From contig CATNNA010000006.1 of NCBI GenBank assembly GCA_950106755.1, positions 620,001 through 684,000 of the forward strand: a stretch of DNA of 64,000 nt, given 5' to 3'. Positions 53,325-64,000 of this stretch are shown in pieces; position 1 is the stretch's first letter; each line of letters opens with the position of its first letter. The stretch is from Climacium dendroides (taxonomy: Eukaryota; Streptophyta; Bryopsida; Hypnales; Climaciaceae). The notes under the pieces were generated by a model, which did not search any database, was not told where the DNA came from, and saw only the letters and a list, made by a program, of their open reading frames with translations. The translations under genes were made by a program, and so were the position numbers.

Positions 53325-55348
53325 ATGCAAATGTTGCAAGACATCATTTTCAAATTATTTGTAACAACTTATTTTATGGTGTACATTGGAAGGGAATGCG
53401 TGAGAATTTCAAAAGGAGATCGTCCACTTGCCTTGTACTTTGATGCCCAAACTTCAAATCTCATGCGCACTTCGCGTGATAATAAGAAAGCAAAGAAATG
53501 TGGAAGTTGCCAATGCTCCAAGCCTTCCTTTTCATGTTGGGAAATGGTAACTCAATCCTCATAGACATTGCACGTATGAAAATGAAAGCAAGAAAACGTG
53601 ATAAATGCAAATGTTGCAAGACATCATTTTCAAATTATTTGTAACAACTTATTTTATGGTGTACATTGGAAGGGAATGCGTGAGAATTTCAAAAAGAGAT
53701 CGTCCACTTGCCTTGTACTTTGATGCCCAAACTTCAAATCTCATGCACACTTCGCGTGATAATAAGAAAGCAAAGAAATGTGGAAGTTGCCAATGCTCCA
53801 AGCCTTCCTTTTCATCTTGGGAAATGGTAACTCAACGGAAACTTTAAAGGCAATGCGTGACAAATCTATTGAAAAATTGGATTGGGCTTGCCTTGTATTT
53901 CGAGGGCCACCATCATTTCAATCCTCATAGACATTGCACGTATGAAAATGAAAGCAAGAAAACGTGATAAATGCAAATGTTGCAAGACATCATTTTCAAA
54001 TTATTTGTAACAACTTATTTTATGGTGTACATTGGAAGGGAATGCGTGAGAATTTCAAAAGGAGATCGTCCACTTGCCTTGTACTTTGATGCCCAAACTT
54101 CAAATCTCATGCGCACTTCGCGTGATAATAAGAAAGCAAAGAAATGTGGAAGTTGCCAATGCTCCAAGCCTTCCTTTTCATCTTGGGAAATGGTAACTCA
54201 ACGGAAACTTTAAAGGCAATGCGTGACAAATCTATTGGAAAATTGGATTGGGCTTGCCTTGTATTTCGAGGGCCACCATCATTTCAATCCTCATAGACAT
54301 TGCACGTATGAAAATGAAAGCAAGAAAACGTGATAAATGCAAATGTTGCAAGACATCATTTTCAAATTATTTGTAACAACTTATTTTATGGTGTACATTG
54401 GAAGGGAATGCGTGAGAATTTCAAAAAGAGATCGTCCACTTGCCTTGTACTTTGATGCCCAAACTTCAAATCTCATGCACACTTTGCGTGATAATAAGAA
54501 AGCAAAGAAATGTGGAAGTTGCCAATGCTCCAAGCCATCCTTTTCATGTTGGGAAATGGTAACTCAACGGAAACATTAAAGGCAATGCGTGACAAATCTA
54601 TTGAAAAATTGGATTGGACTTGCCTTGTATTTCGAGGGCCACCATCATTTCAATCCTCATAGACATTGCACGTATGAAAATGAAAGCAAGAAAACGTGAT
54701 AAATGCAAATGTTGCAAGACATCATTTTCAAATTATTTGTAACAACTTATTTTATGGTGTACATTGGAAGGGAATGCGTGAGAATTTCAAAAGGAGATCG
54801 TCCACTTGCCTTGTACTTTGATGCCCAAACTTCAAATCTCATGCGCACTTCGCGTGATAATAAGAAAGCAAAGAAATGTGGAAGTTGCCAATGCTCCAAG
54901 CCTTCCTTTTCATGTTGGGAAATGGTAACTCAATCCTCATAGACATTGCACGTATGAAAATGAAAGCAAGAAAACGTGATAAATGCAAATGTTGCAAGAC
55001 ATCATTTTCAAATTATTTGTAACAACTTATTTTATGGTGTACATTGGAAGGGAATGCGTGAGAATTTCAAAAAGAGATCGTCCACTTGCCTTGTACTTTG
55101 ATGCCCAAACTTCAAATCTCATGCGCACTTCGCGTGATAATAAGAAAGCAAAGAAATGTGGAAGTTGCCAATGCTCCAAGCCTTCCTTTTCATCTTGGGA
55201 AATGGTAACTCAACGGAAACTTTAAAGGCAATGCGTGACAAATCTATTGAAAAATTGGATTGGGCTTGCCTTGTATTTCGAGGGCCACCATCATTTCAAT
55301 CCTCATAGACATTGCACGTATGAAAATGAAAGCAAGAAAACGTGATAA

Positions 55349-55712
55349 ATGCAAATGTTGCAAGACATCATTTCCAAATTACTTGTAACAACTTATTTTA
55401 TGGTGTACATTGGAAGGGAATGCGTGAGAATTTCAAAAGGAGATCGTCCACTTGCCTTGTACTTTGATGCCCAAACTTCAAATCTCTTGCACTTCGCGTG
55501 ATAATAAGAAAGCAAAGAAATGTGGAAGTTGCCAATGCTCCAAGCCTTCCTTTTCATCTTGGGAAATGGTAACTCAACGGAAACTTTAAAGGCAATGCGT
55601 GACAAATCTATTGAAAAATTGGATTGGGCTTGCCTTGTATTTCGAGGGCCACCATCATTTCAATCCTCATAGACATTGCACGTATGAAAATGAAAGCAAG
55701 AAAACGTGATAA
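55349..55712 (+). repeat. Stray 364-bp unit inside domain 2
   Basis: It has the 2-bp deletion junction otherwise confined to domain 1 (nearest copy 32075, about 23 kb away). It also has C at 34 and a private TTTCC at about 55374. The AAAGGA body and C at 34 do not occur together in the domain 1 copies. It reads as a long-distance transfer or a survivor of an older mixed array. Confidence 0.85.
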
Positions 55713-56078
55713 ATGCAAATGTTGCAAGACATCATTTTCAAATTATTTGTAACAACTTATTTTATGGTGTACATTGTAAGGGAATGCGTGAGAATTTCAA
55801 AAGGAGATCGTCCACTTGCCTTGTACTTTGATGCCCAAACTTCAAATCTCATGCGCACTTCGCGTGATAATAAGAAAGCAAAGAAATGTGGAAGTTGCCA
55901 ATGCTCCAAGCCTTCCTTTTCATCTTGGGAAATGGTAACTCAACGGAAACTTTAAAGGCAATGCGTGACAAATCTATTGAAAAATTGGATTGGGCTTGCC
56001 TTGTATTTCGAGGGCCACCATCATTTCAATCCTCATAGACATTGCACGTATGAAAATGAAAGCAAGAAAACGTGATAA
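55713..56078 (+). repeat. Mosaic unit: T at 65 with AAAGGA and G at 143
   Basis: T at 65 is elsewhere linked to AAAAGA and A at 143. Here it is followed by AAAGGA, G at 143 and C at 212. A switch between unit positions 65 and 91 would produce this combination. Confidence 0.7.
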
Positions 56079-56444
56079 ATGCAAATGTTGCAAGACATCA
56101 TTTTCAAATTACTTGTAACAACTTATTTTATGGTGTACATTGGAAGGGAATGCGTGAGAATTTCAAAAAGAGATCGTCCACTTGCCTTGTACTTTGATGC
56201 CCAAACTTCAAATCTCATGCACACTTCGCGTGATAATAAGAAAGCAAAGAAATGTGGAAGTTGCCAATGCTCCAAGCCTTCCTTTTCATCTTGGGAAATG
56301 GTAACTCAACGGAAACTTTAAAGGCAATGCGTGACAAATCTATTGAAAAATTGGATTGGGCTTGCCTTGTATTTCGAGGGCCACCATCATTTCAATCCTC
56401 ATAGACATTGCACGTATGAAAATGAAAGCAAGAAAACGTGATAA

Positions 56445-56724
56445 ATGCAAATGTTGCAAGACATCATTTTCAAATTATTTGTAACAACTTATTTTATGGT
56501 GTACATTGGAAGGGAATGCGTGAGAATTTCAAAAGGAGATCGTCCACTTGCCTTGTACTTTGATGCCCAAACTTCAAATCTCATGCGCACTTCGCGTGAT
56601 AATAAGAAAGCAAAGAAATGTGGAAGTTGCCAATGCTCCAAGCCTTCCTTTTCATCTTGGGAAATGGTAACTCAATCCTCATCGACATTGCACGTATGAA
56701 AATGAAAGCAAGAAAACGTGATAA
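56445..56724 (+). repeat. 280-bp unit with a private A-to-C at 56683
   Basis: CATCGAC replaces CATAGAC just after the deletion junction. The change removes a stop codon, so the open frame runs to 84 codons in this copy alone. It is followed directly by a second 280-bp unit. Confidence 0.88.
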
Positions 56725-57370
56725 ATGCAAATGTTGCAAGACATCATTTTCAAATTATTTGTAACAACTTATTTTATGGTGTACATTGGAAGGGAATGCG
56801 TGAGAATTTCAAAAAGAGATCGTCCACTTGCCTTGTACTTTGATGCCCAAACTTCAAATCTCATGCACACTTCGCGTGATAATAAGAAAGCAAAGAAATG
56901 TGGAAGTTGCCAATGCTCCAAGCCTTCCTTTTCATCTTGGGAAATGGTAACTCAATCCTCATAGACATTGCACGTATGAAAATGAAAGCAAGAAAACGTG
57001 ATAAATGCAAATGTTGCAAGACATCATTTTCAAATTACTTGTAACAACTTATTTTATGGTGTACATTGGAAGGGAATGCGTGAGAATTTCAAAAAGAGAT
57101 CGTCCACTTGCCTTGTACTTTGATGCCCAAACTTCAAATCTCATGCGCACTTCGCGTGATAATAAGAAAGCAAAGAAATGTGGAAGTTGCCAATGCTCCA
57201 AGCCTTCCTTTTCATCTTGGGAAATGGTAACTCAACGGAAACTTTAAAGGCAATGCGTGACAAATCTATTGAAAAATTGGATTGGGCTTGCCTTGTATTT
57301 CGAGGGCCACCATCATTTCAATCCTCATAGACATTGCACGTATGAAAATGAAAGCAAGAAAACGTGATAA

Positions 57371-60300
57371 ATGCAAATGTTGCAAGACCTCATTTTCAAA
57401 TTACTTGTAACAACTTATTTTATGGTGTACATTGGAAGGGAATGCGTGAGAATTTCAAAAAGAGATCGTCCACTTGCCTTGTACTTTGATGCCCAAACTT
57501 CAAATCTCATGCGCACTTCGCGTGATAATAAGAAAGCAAAGAAATGTGGAAGTTGCCAATGCTCCAAGCCTTCCTTTTCATCTTGGGAAATGGTAACTCA
57601 ATCCTCATAGACATTGCACGTATGAAAATGAAAGCAAGAAAACGTGATAAATGCAAATGTTGCAAGACATCATTTTCAAATTATTTGTAACAACTTATTT
57701 TATGGTGTACATTGGAAGGGAATGCGTGAGAATTTCAAAAAGAGATCGTCCACTTGCCTTGTACTTTGATGCCCAAACTTCAAATCTCATGCGCACTTCG
57801 CGTGATAATAAGAAAGCAAAGAAATGTGGAAGTTGCCAATGCTCCAAGCCTTCCTTTTCATCTTGGGAAATGGTAACTCAATCCTCATAGACATTGCACG
57901 TATGAAAATGAAAGCAAGAAAACGTGATAAATGCAAATGTTGCAAGACCTCATTTTCAAATTACTTGTAACAACTTATTTTATGGTGTACATTGGAAGGG
58001 AATGCGTGAGAATTTCAAAAAGAGATCGTCCACTTGCCTTGTACTTTGATGCCCAAACTTCAAATCTCATGCGCACTTCGCGTGATAATAAGAAAGCAAA
58101 GAAATGTGGAAGTTGCCAATGCTCCAAGCCTTCCTTTTCATCTTGGGAAATGGTAACTCAACGGAAACTTTAAAGGCAATGCGTGACAAATCTATTGAAA
58201 AATTGGATTGGGCTTGCCTTGTATTTCGAGGGCCACCATCATTTCAATCCTCATAGACATTGCACGTATGAAAATGAAAGCAAGAAAACGTGATAAATGC
58301 AAATGTTGCAAGACATCATTTTCAAATTATTTGTAACAACTTATTTTATGGTGTACATTGTAAGGGAATGCGTGAGAATTTCAAAAAGAGATCGTCCACT
58401 TGCCTTGTACTTTGATGCCCAAACTTCAAATCTCATGCACACTTCGCGTGATAATAAGAAAGCAAAGAAATGTGGAAGTTGCCAATGCTCCAAGCCATCC
58501 TTTTCATGTTGGGAAATGGTAACTCAACGGAAACATTAAAGGCAATGCGTGACAAATCTATTGAAAAATTGGATTGGGCTTGCCTTGTATTTCGAGGGCC
58601 ACCATCATTTCAATCCTCATAGACATTGCACGTATGAAAATGAAAGCAAGAAAACATGATAAATGCAAATGTTGCAAGACATCATTTTCAAATTATTTGT
58701 AACAACTTATTTTATGGTGTACATTGGAAGGGAATGCGTGAGAATTTCAAAAGGAGATCGTCCACTTGCCTTGTACTTTGATGCCCAAACTTCAAATCTC
58801 ATGCGCACTTCGCGTGATAATAAGAAAGCAAAGAAATGTGGAAGTTGCCAATGCTCCAAGCCTTCCTTTTCATGTTGGGAAATGGTAACTCAATCCTCAT
58901 AGACATTGCACGTATGAAAATGAAAGCAAGAAAACGTGATAAATGCAAATGTTGCAAGACATCATTTTCAAATTATTTGTAACAACTTATTTTATGGTGT
59001 ACATTGGAAGGGAATGCGTGAGAATTTCAAAAAGAGATCGTCCACTTGCCTTGTACTTTGATGCCCAAACTTCAAATCTCATGCACACTTCGCGTGATAA
59101 TAAGAAAGCAAAGAAATGTGGAAGTTGCCAATGCTCCAAGCCTTCCTTTTCATCTTGGGAAATGGTAATTCAACGGAAACTTTAAAGGCAATGCGTGACA
59201 AATCTATTGAAAAATTGGATTGGGCTTGCCTTGTATTTCGAGGGCCACCATCATTTCAATCCTCATAGACATTGCACGTATGAAAATGAAAGCAAGAAAA
59301 CGTGATAAATGCAAATGTTGCAAGACCTCATTTTCAAATTACTTGTAACAACTTATTTTATGGTGTACATTGGAAGGGAATGCGTGAGAATTTCAAAAAG
59401 AGATCGTCCACTTGCCTTGTACTTTGATGCCCAAACTTCAAATCTCATGCGCACTTCGCGTGATAATAAGAAAGCAAAGAAATGTGGAAGTTGCCAATGC
59501 TCCAAGCCTTCCTTTTCATCTTGGGAAATGGTAACTCAACGGAAACTTTAAAGGCAATGCGTGACAAATCTATTGAAAAATTGGATTGGGCTTGCCTTGT
59601 ATTTCGAGGGCCACCATCATTTCAATCCTCATAGACATTGCACGTATGAAAATGAAAGCAAGAAAACGTGATAAATGCAAATGTTGCAAGACATCATTTT
59701 CAAATTATTTGTAACAACTTATTTTATGGTGTACATTGTAAGGGAATGCGTGAGAATTTCAAAAAGAGATCGTCCACTTGCCTTGTACTTTGATGCCCAA
59801 ACTTCAAATCTCATGCACACTTCGCGTGATAATAAGAAAGCAAAGAAATGTGGAAGTTGCCAATGCTCCAAGCCTTCCTTTTCATCTTGGGAAATGGTAA
59901 CTCAACGGAAACTTTAAAGGCAATGCGTGACAAATCTATTGGAAAATTGGATTGGGCTTGCCTTGTATTTCGAGGGCCACCATCATTTCAATCCTCATAG
60001 ACATTGCACGTATGAAAATGAAAGCAAGAAAACGTGATAAAAGCAAATGTTGCAAGACATCATTTTCAAATTATTTGTAACAACTTATTTTATGGTGTAC
60101 ATTGGAAGGGAATGCGTGAGAATTTCAAAAAGAGATCGTCCACTTGCCTTGTACTTTGATGCCCAAACTTCAAATCTCATGCACACTTCACGTGATAATA
60201 AGAAAGCAAAGAAATGTGGAAGTTGCCAATGCTCCAAGCCTTCCTTTTCATCTTGGGAAATGGTAACTCAACGGAAACTTTAAAGGCAATGCGTGACAAA

Positions 60301-61332
60301 TCTATTGAAAAATTGGATTGGACTTGCCTTGTATTTCGAGGGCCACCATCATTTCAATCCTCATAGACATTGCACGTATGAAAATGAAAGCAAGAAAACG
60401 TGATAAATGCAAATGTTGCAAGACATCATTTTCAAATTATTTGTAACAACTTATTTTATGGTGTACATTGGAAGGGAATGCGTGAGAATTTCAAAAGGAG
60501 ATCGTCCACTTGCCTTGTACTTTGATGCCCAAACTTCAAATCTCATGCGCACTTCGCGTGATAATAAGAAAGCAAAGAAATGTGGAAGTTGCCAATGCTC
60601 CAAGCCTTCCTTTTCATGTTGGGAAATGGTAACTCAATCCTCATAGACATTGCACGTATGAAAATGAAAGCAAGAAAACGTGATAAATGCAAATGTTGCA
60701 AGACATCATTTTCAAATTATTTGTAACAACTTATTTTATGGTGTACATTGGAAGGGAATGCGTGAGAATTTCAAAAAGAGATCGTCCACTTGCCTTGTAC
60801 TTTGATGCCCAAACTTCAAATCTCATGCACACTTCGCGTGATAATAAGAAAGCAAAGAAATGTGGAAGTTGCCAATGCTCCAAGCCTTCCTTTTCATCTT
60901 GGGAAATGGTAACTCAATCCTCATAGACATTGCACGTATGAAAATGAAAGCAAGAAAACGTGATAAATGCAAATGTTGCAAGACATCATTTTCAAATTAC
61001 TTGTAACAACTTATTTTATGGTGTACATTGGAAGGGAATGCGTGAGAATTTCAAAAAGAGATCGTCCACTTGCCTTGTACTTTGATGCCCAAACTTCAAA
61101 TCTCATGCGCACTTCGCGTGATAATAAGAAAGCAAAGAAATGTGGAAGTTGCCAATGCTCCAAGCCTTCCTTTTCATCTTGGGAAATGGTAACTCAACGG
61201 AAACTTTAAAGGCAATGCGTGACAAATCTATTGAAAAATTGGATTGGGCTTGCCTTGTATTTCGAGGGCCACCATCATTTCAATCCTCATAGACATTGCA
61301 CGTATGAAAATGAAAGCAAGAAAACGTGATAA
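57371..61332 (+). repeat. Twelve-unit higher-order repeat (3962 bp), copy 1
   Basis: Order by length: 280, 280, 366, 366, 280, 366, 366, 366, 366, 280, 280, 366, which sums to 3962. Diagnostic sites match the units that follow from 61333. The last two units (60687, 60967) also match 56725 and 57005, so the repeat extends left of 57371. Confidence 0.9.
60041..60406 (+). repeat. Unit with lost first ATG and a CACGTG site, copy 2
   Basis: It carries the same three marker changes as 52959; CACGTG lies at 60189-60194. It ties 57371-60686 to 50655-53604 by descent. Confidence 0.9.
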
Positions 61333-64000
61333 ATGCAAATGTTGCAAGACCTCATTTTCAAATTACTTGTAACAACTTATTTTATGGTGTACATTGGAAG
61401 GGAATGCGTGAGAATTTCAAAAAGAGATCGTCCACTTGCCTTGTACTTTGATGCCCAAACTTCAAATCTCATGCGCACTTCGCGTGATAATAAGAAAGCA
61501 AAGAAATGTGGAAGTTGCCAATGCTCCAAGCCTTCCTTTTCATCTTGGGAAATGGTAACTCAATCCTCATAGACATTGCACGTATGAAAATGAAAGCAAG
61601 AAAACGTGATAAATGCAAATGTTGCAAGACATCATTTTCAAATTATTTGTAACAACTTATTTTATGGTGTACATTGGAAGGGAATGCGTGAGAATTTCAA
61701 AAAGAGATCGTCCACTTGCCTTGTACTTTGATGCCCAAACTTCAAATCTCATGCGCACTTCGCGTGATAATAAGAAAGCAAAGAAATGTGGAAGTTGCCA
61801 ATGCTCCAAGCCTTCCTTTTCATCTTGGGAAATGGTAACTCAATCCTCATAGACATTGCACGTATGAAAATGAAAGCAAGAAAACGTGATAAATGCAAAT
61901 GTTGCAAGACCTCATTTTCAAATTACTTGTAACAACTTATTTTATGGTGTACATTGGAAGGGAATGCGTGAGAATTTCAAAAAGAGATCGTCCACTTGCC
62001 TTGTACTTTGATGCCCAAACTTCAAATCTCATGCGCACTTCGCGTGATAATAAGAAAGCAAAGAAATGTGGAAGTTGCCAATGCTCCAAGCCTTCCTTTT
62101 CATCTTGGGAAATGGTAACTCAACGGAAACTTTAAAGGCAATGCGTGACAAATCTATTGAAAAATTGGATTGGGCTTGCCTTGTATTTCGAGGGCCACCA
62201 TCATTTCAATCCTCATAGACATTGCACGTATGAAAATGAAAGCAAGAAAACGTGATAAATGCAAATGTTGCAAGACATCATTTTCAAATTATTTGTAACA
62301 ACTTATTTTATGGTGTACATTGTAAGGGAATGCGTGAGAATTTCAAAAAGAGATCGTCCACTTGCCTTGTACTTTGATGCCCAAACTTCAAATCTCATGC
62401 ACACTTCGCGTGATAATAAGAAAGCAAAGAAATGTGGAAGTTGCCAATGCTCCAAGCCATCCTTTTCATGTTGGGAAATGGTAACTCAACGGAAACATTA
62501 AAGGCAATGCGTGACAAATCTATTGAAAAATTGGATTGGGCTTGCCTTGTATTTCGAGGGCCACCATCATTTCAATCCTCATAGACATTGCACGTATGAA
62601 AATGAAAGCAAGAAAACATGATAAATGCAAATGTTGCAAGACATCATTTTCAAATTATTTGTAACAACTTATTTTATGGTGTACATTGGAAGGGAATGCG
62701 TGAGAATTTCAAAAGGAGATCGTCCACTTGCCTTGTACTTTGATGCCCAAACTTCAAATCTCATGCGCACTTCGCGTGATAATAAGAAAGCAAAGAAATG
62801 TGGAAGTTGCCAATGCTCCAAGCCTTCCTTTTCATGTTGGGAAATGGTAACTCAATCCTCATAGACATTGCACGTATGAAAATGAAAGCAAGAAAACGTG
62901 ATAAATGCAAATGTTGCAAGACATCATTTTCAAATTATTTGTAACAACTTATTTTATGGTGTACATTGGAAGGGAATGCGTGAGAATTTCAAAAAGAGAT
63001 CGTCCACTTGCCTTGTACTTTGATGCCCAAACTTCAAATCTCATGCACACTTCGCGTGATAATAAGAAAGCAAAGAAATGTGGAAGTTGCCAATGCTCCA
63101 AGCCTTCCTTTTCATCTTGGGAAATGGTAATTCAACGGAAACTTTAAAGGCAATGCGTGACAAATCTATTGAAAAATTGGATTGGGCTTGCCTTGTATTT
63201 CGAGGGCCACCATCATTTCAATCCTCATAGACATTGCACGTATGAAAATGAAAGCAAGAAAACGTGATAAATGCAAATGTTGCAAGACCTCATTTTCAAA
63301 TTACTTGTAACAACTTATTTTATGGTGTACATTGGAAGGGAATGCGTGAGAATTTCAAAAAGAGATCGTCCACTTGCCTTGTACTTTGATGCCCAAACTT
63401 CAAATCTCATGCGCACTTCGCGTGATAATAAGAAAGCAAAGAAATGTGGAAGTTGCCAATGCTCCAAGCCTTCCTTTTCATCTTGGGAAATGGTAACTCA
63501 ACGGAAACTTTAAAGGCAATGCGTGACAAATCTATTGAAAAATTGGATTGGGCTTGCCTTGTATTTCGAGGGCCACCATCATTTCAATCCTCATAGACAT
63601 TGCACGTATGAAAATGAAAGCAAGAAAACGTGATAAATGCAAATGTTGCAAGACATCATTTTCAAATTATTTGTAACAACTTATTTTATGGTGTACATTG
63701 GAAGGGAATGCGTGAGAATTTCAAAAAGAGATCGTCCACTTGCCTTGTACTTTGATGCCCAAACTTCAAATCTCATGCACACTTCGCGTGATAATAAGAA
63801 AGCAAAGAAATGTGGAAGTTGCCAATGCTCCAAGCCTTCCTTTTCATCTTGGGAAATGGTAACTCAACGGAAACTTTAAAGGCAATGCGTGACAAATCTA
63901 TTGGAAAATTGGATTGGGCTTGCCTTGTATTTCGAGGGCCACCATCATTTCAATCCTCATAGACATTGCACGTATGAAAATGAAAGCAAGAAAACGTGAT
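61333..64000 (+). repeat. Twelve-unit higher-order repeat (3962 bp), copy 2, cut by the window edge
   Basis: The first seven units (61333 to 63271) match copy 1 in length, order and diagnostic sites, including A at 360 before 62625. The eighth unit (63637) shares G at 268 with its partner at 59675 but has GGA rather than GTA at 64-66. Confidence 0.88.
63637..64000 (+). repeat. Nearly complete satellite unit at the right edge
   Basis: The last unit lacks only its final two bases at the window end, so the array continues to the right. It is an AAAAGA, A-at-143, C-at-212 unit with G at 268. Confidence 0.95.

Larger units (their letters stand above)
50655..53604 (+). repeat. Nine-unit block (2950 bp) paralogous to 57371-60686
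   Basis: Order: 280 (C-at-19 body), 280 (AAAAGA, G at 143), hybrid unit, 280, T-at-227, C-at-19/C-at-34, T-at-65, lost-ATG unit, 280. The same series at 57371-60686 has two full units where this block has the one hybrid, hence 2950 against 3316 bp. Confidence 0.85.
1..64000 (+). repeat. Satellite DNA array, 366-bp unit with a 280-bp derivative
   Basis: The window is filled end to end by head-to-tail copies of one sequence. Unit starts fall every 366 bp from 244 to 22204, then every 364, 365, 366 or 280 bp to the last start at 63637. All copies have the same orientation, and no unique DNA or insertion separates them. Copies differ at a limited set of positions, typically a few per unit. The reference copy has 140 G or C in 366 bases. 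Tandem arrays of ~180/~360-bp units are characteristic of eukaryotic centromeric, pericentromeric or subtelomeric heterochromatin. The family is not one I recognise. A role in centromere identity is possible but is not shown by the sequence. All stretches between the 80-codon open frames are also satellite; there is no gene-free spacer of another kind. Confidence 0.98.
32439..64000 (+). repeat. Domain 2: interleaved 280-bp and 366-bp units
   Basis: Ninety-three complete units (59 of 366 bp, 33 of 280 bp, one of 364 bp) plus a nearly complete last unit. A at unit 239, A at 222, A at 201, T at 65, C at 19 and A at 360 were seen only here. Most full-length units carry A at 91 (AAAAGA), whereas most 280-bp units carry AAAGGA with G at 143. 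Confidence 0.93.
45143..64000 (+). repeat. Sub-block 2b: new subtype set at the right end
   Basis: From 45143 onward several markers appear that I did not see earlier: G at 268 (ATTGGAAAATT; units 45143, 46521, 47899, 49277, 52593, 53971, 59675, 63637), A at 201 (AGCCATCC), T at 65 (ATTGTAAGG), C at 19 (AGACCTCA) and T at 149. Adjacent pairs of 280-bp units occur only here (50655, 56445, 57371, 60407, 61333). A-at-222 units stop after 46155. Confidence 0.85.

Noticed and set aside
244..64000. Some 170 tandem small genes coding for a ~80-residue Cys-containing peptide on the + strand
   Set aside because: The open frame is a by-product of copying one satellite unit. Changes are mainly non-synonymous, there is no recognisable domain or signal peptide, and no promoter or ribosome-binding context sets each copy apart.
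1..64000. CRISPR array or bacterial repeat system
   Set aside because: Units are 280-366 bp and repeat along their whole length. There are no short repeats separated by unique spacers and no cas-like gene.
1..64000. Repetitive exon array of a giant tandem-repeat protein
   Set aside because: Every 366-bp unit has stop codons in the + frame that joins units (TAA after codon 80 and TAA just before the next ATG), and 280-bp and 364-bp units shift the frame.
1..64000. Transposon, LTR or rDNA spacer array
   Set aside because: No terminal repeats, target-site duplications, polymerase, integrase or transposase frames, and no rRNA-like segment were seen.
1..64000. CENP-B box or telomere-type repeats
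   Set aside because: No TTCG....A..CGGG core in either orientation in the consensus unit, and no TTTAGGG or TTAGGG runs anywhere.
1..64000. Identification as a named plant satellite family
   Set aside because: The unit length resembles known ~350-380-bp dimeric satellites, but I do not recognise the sequence. A search of repeat databases would be needed; a match above about 80% over the unit would decide it.

Overview
The whole 64,000-base window is one uninterrupted, single-orientation tandem array of satellite DNA. I see no protein-coding gene, RNA gene, transposon, CRISPR array, telomere repeat or unique sequence in it. The basic unit is 366 bp (about 38% G+C in the copy I counted). By unit starts, the window holds 181 complete units plus a partial unit at each edge: 140 of 366 bp, 33 of 280 bp, 7 of 364 bp and 1 of 365 bp; these lengths add up exactly to the spacing of the unit starts. 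Each 366-bp unit is itself an old diverged duplication of a ~183-bp monomer: shared boxes recur at offsets of 177-184 bp inside the unit. Below, 'unit position' counts from the A of the first ATG of the unit, which is position 244 for the reference copy.

Organism: a megabase-scale type of satellite with a ~180-bp ancestral monomer and a ~360-bp dimeric unit points to a eukaryotic centromeric, pericentromeric or subtelomeric block, with a plant as the most natural guess. The family itself I do not recognise, so species and chromosome position are not determined. Several sequence differences between units are transitions at CpG sites, which fits a genome with cytosine methylation.

Layout: Domain 1 (1-32438) contains only full-length units (366 bp, with six 364-bp and one 365-bp copies). 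It divides into local neighbourhoods: 1-6465 mixed; 6466-16713 rich in a G-at-66 subtype; 16714-26227 dominated by a KGD-type four-unit pattern; 26228-32438 rich in 364-bp and C-at-125 units. Domain 2 (32439-64000) starts abruptly with the first 280-bp unit, a derivative that lost 86 bp between two TCAA microhomologies. Domain 2 is interleaved 280/366-bp units; 32439-45142 is built on an A-at-222/A-at-239 subtype, and 45143-64000 on a different set (T-at-65, C-at-19, A-at-201, G-at-268).

Nested higher-order repeats are visible by eye: 1098 bp (3 units), 4392 bp (12 units), 2926 bp (8 units), 1012 bp (3 units), 3036 bp (9 units), 646 bp (2 units), 1378 bp (4 units) and 3962 bp (12 units). Nothing here works as a set of genes: the content is the record of repeated local amplification, unequal exchange and gene conversion. 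An 80-codon open frame recurs in nearly every unit only because the units are copies; its differences are mostly amino-acid changing, so I do not call it a gene.
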